Origin: Callipepla californica brunnescens
Lineage: Eukaryota > Chordata > Aves > Galliformes > Odontophoridae
DNA: 64,000 bases
Assembly (NCBI GenBank): GCA_023055505.1
Contig: JALIRH010000001.1
Location: 96,746,534-96,810,533, forward strand
Direction: 5' to 3'
Below are positions 50,690 through 62,788 of the stretch, piece after piece. The notes under the pieces are model-generated. The model was not told where the DNA came from and searched no databases. It was given only the letters and a program-made list of their open reading frames with translations. The translations under genes were made by a program, and so were the position numbers. Each line of letters starts with the position of its first letter. The stretch's first letter is position 1.

Positions 50690-51180
50690 GCTAAGATTCA
50701 TGCTTTCAAATATACACAAGGTTTGAATTTTTAATTAGGGCTGCTAATTACAGTCATCAGAAAGCAGAACAGAATAGATTTTACCTTACATTTAGCAGAC
50801 AAGCCTTCAACCCCAGTGTATTTTTCAATTTCATTAATATTTTATGAAAATGGCCCTTGCAGCTTCAGCCTATTCTGTGCCTCCTACAAAACTGCCCCAC
50901 ATTATGGATGCCAATGCCTTTAAGCCATGTGCATTAGTGAGATGACAAAATGCAAAACAGCATCTTGTCAACCATTGCATCAATTGATTCTATTAGATAG
51001 TGTAAAAACAGTTGGGTGTGAGTTATAATCTAGCTGACACTAATGATGAAACAAGACACTGGCTGGGAGCAGCCATTAGCTATAAGCCAGAAATTAATGC
51101 TTCTAATATTTTTGAACAAATTAACCTTAATGAACTGGCCATGTATATACTGTAGTGTATAGTGATAAGTCAATTAGCAG
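50690..51180. promoter_or_regulatory. Candidate conserved non-coding element
   Basis: Repeat-free block with many homeodomain-like and related words: TTTTAATTAGG, GCTAATTACAG, TTTCATTAATATTTTATG, GTGCATTAGTGAG, CAATTGATTC, GAAATTAATGC, AAATTAACCTTAATGAACTG. The texture is like vertebrate developmental enhancers. Inference only. Confidence 0.4.
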
Positions 51181-52439
51181 AGAATAGAGGTTATGTATAT
51201 ATAGATATATATAGAAAATAATGTATGGTTATAGAAAGTTCCAAGCACATAATGATATAACAATTATACAGTAAAATTAACACTTTTTTAAAAATAAAAC
51301 AAAAACAAAAACAAAACCTTTAGATACATTCTAATACTAATGTGCAAATGTCCATTATTGCATCTTTCAGCAATTTCTGCACACAGGACCATAAATAAGT
51401 GAACACAAAATTCAGTGTAATATCAGACAGATGAGACATAATGCTGGCATGTTTATAAATACCTTAATTTCAACAGTATTTAACTGTAACAAAGTTTGGG
51501 ACCACGTGGTCCAGATTTCCTGTTGAATTCAGCATACACTGACCAAAATTTACAGCATGTTTCCTTTCTTATTAACACTAATTGTGAGCATATTCTGATT
51601 CTAATTCTTAAATGCTCTGAAACAGGTGACTGCCTAGAAGACTTAGACTGTCTCTGTTATTTTAAAATAATATAGCTAATATAAGATCCTAAACTCTAGG
51701 AATTTCATTTACAAGCAACCTAGAAAACACAAGTGGCTAATTTATAAAGAAGCACAGAACAAAGGTAAGGCACTTGCCAACAATAGTTTGTTGGTTTAAC
51801 TTTGACTTGCTTTCCTGGGAAAGAAGAAAACAGAATTTTCAATGTGAACTGTCAGCCCCAGTTATGACAGGGCTTCACTAGTTAGAAATTCAGAGTTCCT
51901 CCTCCATTGGCAGAATGATGTAAAGAAAACCACCAAACAGAATTCTTTCAAGTTTCAACTACAACTCTACTTAAATAATTTACTTTTTAGTTTTACTCAG
52001 ACTATTCTTTTTAAACTTGGTTGACATTTTCGTTGACAAGCACATTTTATTGCACAAGATCAGTAGTGAAATTGGCAGCAAAAAAGAGAAAGAGAAAAAA
52101 AAAGCTGGCTGTACTCAATGAGAGACTACTATCTTGCCTTTGGGAAAAACAGTGTTGGCAGTGACCCCTTCTGAAGCCAACAAGGACTGGTAAACCAGTC
52201 AATGTAAGTAAAATATTTGGTCACTTATAATGTTTCCTTTTACTATAAGAAGACTAGGGGGCATTTAGATAACATATCTAAATCAAGACAGCAATAAAAA
52301 TGTTATGTGTGAACATCAAGCCTTTAAATTAATCCATTAGAAACTAATAAATAAAATGATGAAATCAGTGAAAACTTAAACATTGAAGCATTTCTTCATG
52401 AAATACTGACAGCTGCATTTAAAACTAGTGGAGTCCTCT
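51181..52439. other. Unique AT-rich sequence
   Basis: A short ATAT tract at about 51190-51215 and an (AAAAC)n-like run at about 51295-51317. No gene. Confidence 0.55.
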
Positions 52440-52468
52440 CCCCCACCACTCCCCACTCCCACCCCCCC
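52440..52468 (-). other. G-quadruplex motif (minus strand)
   Basis: The C-rich plus strand gives on the minus strand G runs of 7, 3, 4 and 5 with loops of 1, 3 and 6 nt. This meets the usual pattern of four runs of at least three G with loops of 1-7 nt. Confidence 0.85.
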
Positions 52469-54904
52469 ATAAAAAATAAATAAATAGAGATAATAACTCA
52501 AGTGTAATTTCTTGTTTCCACAATCCCTGGGTCTCATATTCTACATTTACGATACATTTAGTTTCCAAAAATAGAAGGCAGAAAAAGAAACAGATGCCTT
52601 CAAGAAGCTCATACTTATGTAGATCATGAACTGAATGACCCATGCTTCATAATTATCTTTAGGAGGATGCAAACTCAAAAGTATTACAGTAACATCCCTG
52701 CCAGTATTGGCCTTGAACAGATTTACTGCAAAAAAAGTGATGTGTCAAGGTTGCTCTTTGTGTACTGAAGACCTAGGCTCTTATCAACACTACATTCATT
52801 TGGGAAGAGTGTATATTGGAAACATAGGTGAAGATGCTTTGTGCCTTGTGTCCAATAGTTAAAAGGGAGGCAAATTTATCAGATTTTGACACTAGTTTCA
52901 TCAGGAGATGGTTTTGGACTTGTATTCAGAATTTACAGGAAGAGACTTCAAGAGACAATGTCAAATGCTTATACTGGTGGCCTGGTACCAAGTCACTGAA
53001 GTATAACTTTTAAGCAGGCTGCAGCATTAGCAAGACAACTCTCCCTGTCCAAACATGTTTTTGCTAAAGCATTCTCTTCTCATTTTTATCATCTTGCTAA
53101 ACACGGTCACCACCATTACCACCACTGCTTTACTGAAGGTGTTAGCTTTTGGGGTAGTTTCTCAGGACAGTCTCTGAAGAGAAGTGATGAACTCAGATAA
53201 GTCAGCCATCCCCAGGGAATACATTTGGATGCCTGTTAGACATGCAGTTGGATCTGACTCAAGAGCTCCCAGACAGATGACTTGGTGCCCACTCATCCTG
53301 CGTGGCTGAAATCCTGTCATGCTTTAAATCAGCGGGAGCTTCACAGTGTGGTCCTTGACATCCAATTAAAAAACAAGAAATAATCAAGAACACTTTTTGT
53401 TTGAGAAACTCATTTATGAAATTATATGGGTAATGTAATGAATATACAGTTCTCGCTGGAGATTTTCTTAGATGCTTTCTCCTGTGTATCATCCACCGTA
53501 ACACAGGTGTTACTATGGCTAGAAAAATGCAGAGGGCACAGGTACAGACATTGTCATCATCTGACATGGTTAATCGTTAGCACACTACCTGGCGTAGTTT
53601 TGACCTCTGATGATTAGTGCTACACCAGATAATAATCAGCCATTTTTCCAGAGATGGAAAACACTGTGGATCCCTCCTAAAAGAAGATTCCTAAAAGATG
53701 GTTTCCTTTTTTTTTTTTTTAAGAGAAAATTTAAGCAGCATGTCGATGCAAGTTCTACTGCATGGGTTGGCTTCAGAGAGGGGGAATGGTGGCTGAGCTG
53801 CGTTATTTAACAGTAGAGATACTAAAGTAATGGTACATTTGAGGTCCTAGACTTTAGTCAAAGAATAGAAATGTTGCATTGTGGAAATCTACTTCCTTTG
53901 CAGTCTTTGAGGAGGAATATAAAACCATCACAAATTTCTGTCCCACATATTTTTCCATTCCTGAAATGTTCTCCTTTACCTCTACAACACATTCATAAAA
54001 TTTACCCCAATGCCTAATATACTTTACAGAACAAAAATGGAAAATTTCATTCAAAAAAGTTCTCCATTTAATTTCCCTAGTGCCAACCTGGCATATGAAA
54101 GTGTTGCAAAATTTCCCAGGCTTCTTTAATCTGATTGGATCAAGAAGACTGTATGATGCAAATGGTTTAACTATTCATTTTCTGTTCTCAAAGACTCAAC
54201 TTTTTAATAGTCATTTTTAAGTCCTTACTGTGGTAAATCTCTTTGTGAGGTAAAAGTGAGATTTTGTTTTTTAATCTAAAAGCTTAGATTTTGGAAACTG
54301 ATTTAGTGTCCTATTGTCAGCAGTTTCCTCCTTCTGTGCACCTTGCTTATAAAGGATCCATAGTAAAAAAGGTAGCTTTAAATATAATCACATGAGAATA
54401 GCATGTAAAAGTCATTTCTTCCAGTATTTCTTGTTGTTGTTTTTTGTTTCTCAGTAGAGCACTGGTAGAATTTACATGGAGGTATAAAACTCATAAACTT
54501 CTTGGAGTAGTTTGAACCATGGAGCACAGTTCTTCCCTCAACCTGTAATTCAGATTGTCACATGTCTTTATTTTTGAAGTAGACTAGGGCCAAAGAATAC
54601 TGCAGTCTAGTTGTGGACCCCTCACCACCACAGATCCATAGACCAGAGAAGATGAAATGGTGCTATGTTCCTATCATGTTGTACCTGTCTGCACTGATGT
54701 AACTTCTTCCAGACATCACAGGAACAGAGCAAGGACCCTGACCATTCACATCCACCTTCCATGGGAGCCATGGGTATTTTTGGGTTGGACTTTCAGCACA
54801 CTGTACAGTCACAGCAATGAAACGCCTGTTCATGTAAAAATGAATACTTATGGAATTGTCTATTCTCTGCTTTGTCATGGTTTTACCATGCTAGCAAAAA
54901 GAAG
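52469..54904. other. Unique non-coding sequence
   Basis: No gene recognised. The 102-codon minus-strand frame at 53259-53567 begins with a cysteine-containing hydrophobic stretch, but nothing identifies it. Confidence 0.5.
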
Positions 54905-54930
54905 AAAAACAAACAAACAAACAAACAAAC
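54905..54930 (+). repeat. (AAAC)n microsatellite
   Basis: About six AAAC units. Confidence 0.9.
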
Positions 54931-55091
54931 ATGATATTTTAGGTAAGGTTTGATCCTGCTGACTCTTCTAACTTCTTGAAGAGCTACATAGGAAGTTATG
55001 GCTGTGATGGTCAGTCTTCAGAGCTTCAAAACAGGGTAAACCCCTTAGCAGTCCTTAAGTCAAATTCCAGAACAAAAAGGAAAAAGTCTTT

Positions 55092-55376
55092 CTATCCCAT
55101 TAACAAGCTGTGATGTACCTTGATTACTGCAATCTGAAAAGGTTGCAAATGTGAATCAGCTTCCTTAATGAACCCCAAAATGACCAAAAATTCATCTTGG
55201 AAGCTCTTAAGTTCATCTACAGAATTCTTATTAGCAGATAACTTTTCAGTTATAACTTGACAGCACTTGTTCTCATGTGGTAGGCTAAATCCATATTTAA
55301 TTTTAACAAATATGTCCACAAAGTTCAAGGTAACATCCGTCAGCACTAGGAGATACTTGGTTCTCCAGGCTCTCAC
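55092..55376 (-). other. Unidentified open frame, possible coding fossil
   Basis: A 94-codon minus-strand frame beginning at GTG, so no credible eukaryotic start. It has a balanced amino-acid content (VLTDVTLNFVDIFVKIKYGF, then DELKSFQDEFLVIL) that looks more protein-like than most frames here. No poly-A, splice signals or neighbours support it. It might be a fragment of an old transposase or processed pseudogene. I do not recognise a family. Confidence 0.2.
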
Positions 55377-56494
55377 TGGTGACAGTGGGTGCTGAAGCCC
55401 CTCAGCTACAGGCTGAATTCATGTGGGAGGACATTTTTCCACTCTTAAATCTTTACCCAGTAGTTTTCCATCAGTTTATGTCTTTACCCCTTGTTTATTA
55501 TCTCTTAAATAAATACAGAAGTCAATTTTCTTAAAAGAATGTATTATCATACAACTAAGTAATGACATATAATATGTAAATGTAGTTTAATGTCTCCTAG
55601 GGAATGGTTCTGATAATTTTATCACAGACTGGTTTGGATTTATCACACTCCGCTGGTTCGGCAGATGTATGGAGTCTTGGCAAGCAGTTATATGAGATTT
55701 TATCGGAAGAAATATATAGGGTCTGTACAAGACTGAGTCAAGCCCTATATTTGAGGTTTATCCTGTTTATTCTGTTCATTTGCCATTCCTGCCAATTTCT
55801 GATCTGGTGACAGTATGAAGAGTTTACAAAGAGTACATTTTTGGTGAAACAGTATATCTTTCACTTCATTAATGCATGGCTTGAGAATGCACACTGCATT
55901 AATACCTGTTTACGTGCACCCCTGATCCACTGAACCTATTTAATTTTGCTCTCCCGGGAACATACTCTGAGTCACATGTACTTGAACATGGTAGATAGAA
56001 ATTAGAGCACTAGGAAGATGTATCCATAAAAACTGGGGGATGGGAGGAAAAGGTGTCCCCAGGCTCCAAACTGGGAAAAAAAGAGGGAACACCTGAGATT
56101 TTGCAGATACACACAAGATGAAAGTGAGGGCAGCAAGCACAAGGGTAGGAAAAGGAGCAAAGCTGTTTAACTGTCTCTTTCCCTCTATCATCCAAAACCT
56201 GGGTCTTATTAACTAGATGGGATACTCTCACTGCTAGGCTCTGCCCCTTCAAGTCAGTGCTGTAGGTGTCTTAATCACATATTTCCTGGTGGAGTAAGAA
56301 GTAATTATAGCCACAATACTACCTCCTGAAACACTTCCATGGCTTGCAGTTTCCTGCCACTGGACAATGCTATGTGCAATATGTCACTGCTATTCTTATT
56401 TTTAAACAATTGACGGTCATCACTGAGGTAGCACCTCCCTGAAGGGAGAGCATGAACCATAAAAGTGGAAAAGATGAAGCGGTGTTTTGGTGTG
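55377..56494. other. Unique non-coding sequence
   Basis: No gene recognised. One short frame has a kinase-like word at 55661-55702, discussed under findings. Confidence 0.5.
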
Positions 56495-56521
56495 TTTTTT
56501 TTTGTTTGTTTGTTTGTTTTT
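56495..56521 (+). repeat. T run and (TTTG)n microsatellite
   Basis: A short poly-T followed by four TTTG units. Confidence 0.9.
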
Positions 56522-57162
56522 CTATAATCTGTGATGCAACTTTGGCAAGCACCAAAAACTCAGATTTCAGTTTTTGCTTAGGTAACAGAAATTTGAGTGC
56601 CAGTACACTACGTATAATCAGGTATGACTAAAAGTAATCCTACTTCTGTGATATTTGCTTAGGCAAACCTTTTAACAACTGTAATTGGAGTTTCGTTCAC
56701 ATAAAGTATATCACTTAAAAGTAAGTACTGCAACAGTAGATACTGCAAATGCTATAATTTAAGGAAACTAAATTGGACTGTAAGGTACACCACCCTCTCT
56801 TGTATTGTATACGAGTTAAAGATGTCCAAGTCCAGCTTAGCAGCCAAAGGTTTTTTCCATAACCAAAGGACCAACAGATGCAGTCCTTACTCAACAAACT
56901 CCCACTAATTTCAGCTGAAATTTTGCCCAAGATTTGAATACCTACCAAGATGAAAACTGCAGGCTTTGACTCTATGTACAAAAAGAAGATTTTTGTTTTC
57001 ATGTGGGCATGACATAGTTACGTTTCAGAAATATATTTTCCCAAATTTGTCCAAAAACACTACCTTCTCAGACCTTTTAAACTTGCAATTTAGTGAGCAA
57101 ACCATTCTGCAAATATGAATATGAGGGCCAAATAACTGGGAGTGGAGGGAGTGAAGAAGATC
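56522..57162. other. Unique non-coding sequence
   Basis: No gene or repeat recognised. Confidence 0.5.
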
Positions 57163-57252
57163 ACACAGATTCACAGAATTGAAGGGGTTGGAAGGGACCT
57201 CGAGAGATCATATGGTCTAACAACCTTGCTAAAGCACGTTCCCTACAATAAA
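57163..57252 (-). mobile_element. CR1 LINE 3' tail
   Basis: AGATTCACAGAATTGAAGGG, GTTGGAAGGGACCTCGAGAG and ATCATATGGTCTAACAACC, then GCTAAAGCACGTTCCCTACA, are the reverse complement of a CR1 3' UTR. The GCTAAAGCAGGTTCCCT-type ending differs from the CCATGGGCAGGG type at 13.7-14.3 kb, so this is another subfamily. Only about 90 bp remain. Confidence 0.9.
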
Positions 57253-57397
57253 ATGGGGAGGAGGAAAGAAAAAACAACAAATGGTGTATTTTTTCATGTA
57301 ATCCCTAGAAGAAGCATTTTATAGTGTTTCCAAGGAATTACTGCCAGACCTGTTTAGCAAATGTGAAATACTCATTAGCAATTACTTAACTATACAT

Positions 57398-57466
57398 ATA
57401 TTAAAGCCTAATTAGTAAATAAATTAAGCATATAATTAATTGCTTTAATCAGTAGGCTTTTAATAT
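57398..57466. repeat. 69-bp AT-rich imperfect palindrome
   Basis: Outer arms ATATTAAAGCCTA (57398-57410) and TAGGCTTTTAATAT (57453-57466) are reverse complements with one extra T. Inner arms ATTAAGCA and TGCTTTAAT pair around TATAATTAAT. Several TAATTA homeodomain cores fall inside. Confidence 0.8.
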
Positions 57467-57587
57467 AGTAATTATCACTTGATACATAAAGGGCATGTTA
57501 AGAATACTTTTCTCCAAAAAATACATTGTTAATTAATCATTAAAACTTATCTTACTACATGGTCATTAATGATTTATTACAGATGCT

Positions 57588-57676
57588 GGGCCAAATTCTT
57601 CTCTCAATTACAGCAGAGCTAACTCTGTAGAAGCCAACAGAGCTTCACTTGCATAAATTAAGGGAGAATTTGGTCC
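57588..57676. repeat. Inverted-terminal-repeat element (MITE-like or palindromic archosaur repeat)
   Basis: Left end GGGCCAAATTCTTCTC and right end GAGAATTTGGTCC are inverted repeats over about 20 bp. The 89-bp body includes GCAGAGCTAACTCTGTAGAA and CAACAGAGCTTCACTTGCAT. I recall an old reptile/bird repeat family with these ends. It has no coding capacity. Confidence 0.6.
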
Positions 57677-60600
57677 TGTTAATTAAATGTAAAATGTTTG
57701 TCAGAGTATATCACCACAGATAGAAGGCTGAAGTGCCCTGTTCACTTTAACCTGGCTTTCTTTTATACTCCTTTAATACAGCTGAACAATATCCTTCCAC
57801 AGTCCAGGCTCCAAGGCAGCATGTTGCAATAGCTGCACAATGAAGTGGGCACAATGAGGTGGGCTTATAGAGGTCGAGTTTTATTTCTAGCCCTGCCAGC
57901 CACTACTGACGAATTCCGGGTCAGTGTCTAGGTAACAACCTTACCTCAGCTAGATGCCCAAATACTTCTTAAAGAGACAAATAATTGCTTTTAGGGATCA
58001 GTTAACCTTTTTCCCAATAATAAAATCTAAAACAGATTTAAGGGATTGAGGTCTAAGGTGGTAAATTCAATAGACTGTAGAGTGATTATCAGACTCCAAA
58101 GATGAAGGGATGATAAGATGAATCCCAAATGCAAACTTTCTGTGGCTGCACTTTTTCTTGTCCTGAACTGTATTAGACTATATGATCTCCACCGGAAGGG
58201 ATTTTTTTTCTTCATTTCTATACATATAGTATCTGACACAAGAGAACTAATAGTCTTAGTTAAGCTTTCTTGTGGCACATAAAATAGCAGTATTGTTTAC
58301 AGAAGGTCTTCATATATAAACAGTCCTACTTTCAGTTGCAGAAAACACAGGATGGGCAGGGTAAAGGAACAACTAATTTCTGAGCAGGAGGCATCTATTC
58401 ATAAACACAGAGCACAGTTCTGCAGCAGAAGCCTTTGAAATGTGAATGTGAAGACCTCTATGGATTTCCCTTCACAATCCCAGTAGGAATCCCCTATGCA
58501 CAACCTATTTGCACAGATACAAAATCTTGGTCACATAAATGGAAATATATAGTATGAAGAAACTGAGATTTAATGACAGAGAACAGCTTTAGAATGTGAG
58601 TATGGGATATGTAGTATGCTCTTTGTCCACATGTATGTCTCCTGGTCTCAAACTCTGATGAAATCGGGCCTTGTAGTTTTGATGAAAGTATTTATAGAAG
58701 CTGAAGTTTAACAGCATTTAGTACTTAACACTTGGTTATGGTCAAGATCTGTACTGAAAAACTGATATTATCAACTTATTTTTGTGTTTTGGGAGTGCTC
58801 CCAAAAGGTCTTTCTTAAGAACGTGTGAAAATCTTGATTTCCTCTCTATGCATGGAACTTCACACACTAAAACATATGTGCATTTGTCTTTAAGTGACTG
58901 TTCCAGATCAAAGAAAGAAAATATATTATTTAAAATGTGTTATGATGAAGCAGATATTCCTTAACATTAATTTACTACAAAGTGTTTCAGGGCACTGTGA
59001 ATAAAAGAAAGGCACTGCCCTGGAATCATCCATGAGTTCAGAAATCATTACAGGTCATATGAAAGAAGTCCTCTCTTTAGTCACTTTTCCACAGAGGAAA
59101 GGAAAACAAGTAATTTGAACAAATAATTTGAAAAAAAAAGGATTATGGAAGCTACCTTCAGGAATACCTGTGTCATCAACTGTAGTAATCTGTTACACTA
59201 ACAGTTACTGTAGTCTTGTAGACTCACTATATACTTCTAGATATCCTTTAGATGTTTGGAGATACTTAGATGATCTTTAACCAAGCAGAAAAATCAATGG
59301 GCAAGAGGAGTCTTACCTAGATATCATTTCCTAAGTTTAGAGTCCAAATCTAAGCAAGGTCGTTATGCAATCTTGGCATCAGCTACGGGAGTTCTAGGGC
59401 AAGTGAAATGCACAGAGCTTTTGGCAACAGAAGATCTGCTATCCAGGGGATCAAGTGGAGACTTCTCACTTATGTGATACTGCTCTAGGAGTTTCAGAGA
59501 GTTAAGCACCTCTGTAAAAGGACAGAAACTTCCTAGATACTCCACCATTATGGAGACATATCAAAGCTAGAAAGCAAATTCTTCACAGTTTGCCTATATA
59601 AAATATTTAAAGTAAAAATTAAGGACAGCTGCCTAATGAAAATAAGATTATGAACAACTCCAGTGTGCCATTAAAATAAAAACTCTGAGATTCTTCTTAG
59701 CAATGAATTCTTTGTGCTTCTGACAAAGTATATTCATGAAAGCTTTTGCTGTAAAAAATCATTACATTTTATCCTAACCTGAAGGCATCAGTGTCATTCC
59801 TACATACAACTTATAGGTGGAAACTTTGTTGAATATACATCAAGGGAAATGCTTCACTCATCTTTAATATTACTTAAAAGAAATTTGGTTTTGATAGAGG
59901 CAGAATATATATTAAAGCAGATTTTTTAAAGTATACAGTATTTAATATAGTAAAGAAGATAATATTGGTAGAAGTTCTTTAGAACTATGAACCATATGAA
60001 CTATCACCATTCTTATTCAAGTGGATTCTAACACATCCAAATAGATGTGAGAAGTTGAACTTGATTGTTTTGATAGTGTTTTTTCAGACAGATTATGAAT
60101 CTGAATGTATATATGATTCACTGTAGAGATAATGCATTCCCAAAAGCAAAATAAACATATTTATTTGATAGAAAAAAGCTGACAAGTTAATTAAAACAAG
60201 CAAATAAGTAGCATTGGTTTGTGTCCTGACAGAGAAAGGTAGTAATTATTGTCATGTTTTAGTCTAAGCCTTTTTCAACAAATTAATGTCCACGCCATAT
60301 GAAAAGGTTACACAGGTTTAAATGAATTTAGTTAAACTGATTTAGCCTCTTAATATAGACTTGTCTGTGCTGGACTCTTATGTATTCACATATGTGCTGC
60401 GTGTTTCTTGGTTTAGCTTAAAGCAGCAAATTACTGGCAAACAAAATCAAATTAATTGAGAGTTGAATCAGCATAAAATGACTCAGAATAGGATTTATAA
60501 CAGTTAAATTGGAAAACTATAATTTTGATTAAACAAAGGCAACATTTTTTGTGCTCAGAATATCTGTAGACATACGAAAATTAATCGATACCGTCTGAAT

Positions 60601-61540
60601 TATTGTATATATTAGAATTTACATGTAAAGCCATGTAAAGCTATGCTGGTTGCCATGCACTATTAGGATGGCTTAGTGATATCTGCTTCACGTAGAAAAA
60701 GCAATACACTGGAATAGAGGGCTCTGCTTCTCCTTGTTCTGAGTATTTCAGCTACGATAATTTGAGGAGTGGGCTGAAGCAGGTTCCCTTGAGAAGCGCT
60801 GAATCTTGCCACAGAGGCACCAGGGCCATTGAGGGCCTCCAGAGGCCTAACTTGAGGGACTCCCTACCTAACCTGTATGCCAAACACAGCCAGATGGGAC
60901 CTCTCTTTGGCTTTCCAGGACACGTCACTTTCTTCTTTAACTATACATGGGATTTCAGCACTACCTTCAGAGGGCTGCTGGTTGGCACAAATAAGGTCTA
61001 CTTAGGATAGGGGAGAGTGGCAAAGGTCAGTGTCCAATAATGTCTGCTGCAGCTCTGACAGCGTTTGACATCAAGTGAAGCAAACATTGCACACTGCCTC
61101 ATGTGGAGTTTAGTTCTGTTCTTTGTCCTGGCATTCCTGAAACGAAAAGACTCATCCTAGAGTAAGGAACACGTTTCTTTCTTATTGAGATGGAAATACT
61201 CCATTAAAACAAGGATCCCAGATGGACCTCAGTTTATCTCAGATGAGTGTGGAGTTTCCAAAGTATACTGGGGGAAATTCGAGAGCCTAATTCAGGTCAC
61301 AGTTAGAAGTAAAATAATTTTTTATTAATAATCGCTGCAGCTATATATCCTTGGATGTCACCAGTGGAGGCAATAAGAAAAACAACCATAAACTTATAAA
61401 AAGAAGCATTTTATTCCTGCCCTTGTCACCACATGCACTGGAAAGGAACCATATTGGCTCTTTTTTAGCTAGTAATGTCTAATGCAGGAAGACAGGAATA
61501 AGCAGAGTAGAAAGCACCTGTCAGCTCTATTTCCCACTCT
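57677..61540. other. Unique non-coding sequence
   Basis: No gene recognised in 3.9 kb. A 15-bp unit (CACAATGAAGTGGG / CACAATGAGGTGGG) is duplicated at about 57836-57863. A GC-richer patch with an 82-codon frame lies at 60762-61010 and has no domain features. Confidence 0.5.
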
Positions 61541-61760
61541 CCTTGATTAGCATGAAACATTAATAGGGCTCTCAGAAATTCTGGTCTGAAATGGGCTTTG
61601 CTTGAAAACGTGTCTGCCGTTACTGCACAAAAGCCGCTGTCATTAAAAAAGGGCAGATAACTAAAGAAGACTCTTTCTTGAAATTTATACCATTTTTTCA
61701 TACAATGACAAATTATTTTAATAATGGGAATCGCACACTCTGCCATTTGTATAATGTTTC
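61541..61760. promoter_or_regulatory. Candidate conserved non-coding element
   Basis: Repeat-free block: GATTAGCATGAAACATTAAT, AAGCCGCTGTCATTAAAA, ACAAATTATTTTAATAATGG. The mixture of GC words and TAAT cores is enhancer-like. Inference only. Confidence 0.3.
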
Positions 61761-62753
61761 CCATAAAAATCCCCCATTAAATTTGCTCCTCTACTTGACT
61801 CATATCTTTTTAAAAAAATGACACACACAAAATGATACATCACGCATTCTTACAAAGAATTGGAAGTGAACATACTGTAATGGGTTAACATACGTTTTAA
61901 TAAAATTTTCATTGTTGCACATTTCACTTTTCGGTACTGAGAGCCAGGGCTGTACCAGTAACCCCAGGCAATGCCTAAGGATAAAACAAATCATATGGTA
62001 GTGAACTATTTTCACCTATTTATCCTTCTACTGAAAATATATTCATAAATACAAAATGAAGCTAAGATACGTAGCCAGTAACATTGTACATAACAAAGAT
62101 ATTCCTTATATTTATATTCTATTATTTTTTAATAATATACCTTCTGCATTCCTAAGACGCTTGAGCTTCTGTTTTTATTCCTTACATACCTTGTAAGCCA
62201 TCAAGCCATTTTAATTTTGTATCTCCAAAGTAGGCACTAACACATACTTGAATAGTTAAATGAAATCCTATTGCACAACCTATTATGGAATTTGCACTGC
62301 GTGCCAAAAATGTATGCAGGTCTATTTATCTAGCAGCTTGAGTTTTCTGAAGTAGAAACTTTTGATTTGTGGCATATATAGGTTTATTTATGTGTAGACA
62401 ACCTGTTTTATATGGTCTGTGTCATCAAAAATATTCCTGTATACATCAGCATATTAACTGCTTATTAGATGGGATTATCTCAGAGAACAAACATCGAAAA
62501 AAATGCCCTGAATATTCATTTTAATATGGAGATTTAGTAGGGATTCAAAACCAATAGTTTTTGTTGCCTTTGCTATTTTATAGGAATTCTGGAATAAGAA
62601 TTATGTTTCATTACCACAAAGGTGACATGGCAACAATAAACAAAGCCAGTTCAACTCTCCTGATCTCTTGCTTGTTTATTTTGTTGCCTACCTGCAGAAA
62701 TGTAAAGGTGGAATCAGAAAGGCAGATGCTGAGAATAATTTTAAAAAGAAACA
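61761..62753. other. Unique AT-rich non-coding sequence
   Basis: No gene or repeat recognised. Confidence 0.5.
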
Positions 62754-62788
62754 GGGGGGGGTGGGGAGGGAGGGGGAGGTAGTGGGGG
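62754..62788 (+). other. G-quadruplex motif (plus strand)
   Basis: G runs of 8, 4, 3 and 5 with one-base loops, and a further run of five G beyond AGGTAGT. Single-base loops predict a very stable quadruplex. It stands out in an AT-rich setting. Confidence 0.9.

Noticed and set aside
58540..58600. GAAGAAACTGAG resembling the MIR core
   Set aside because: The match is limited to about 12 nt without flanking agreement.
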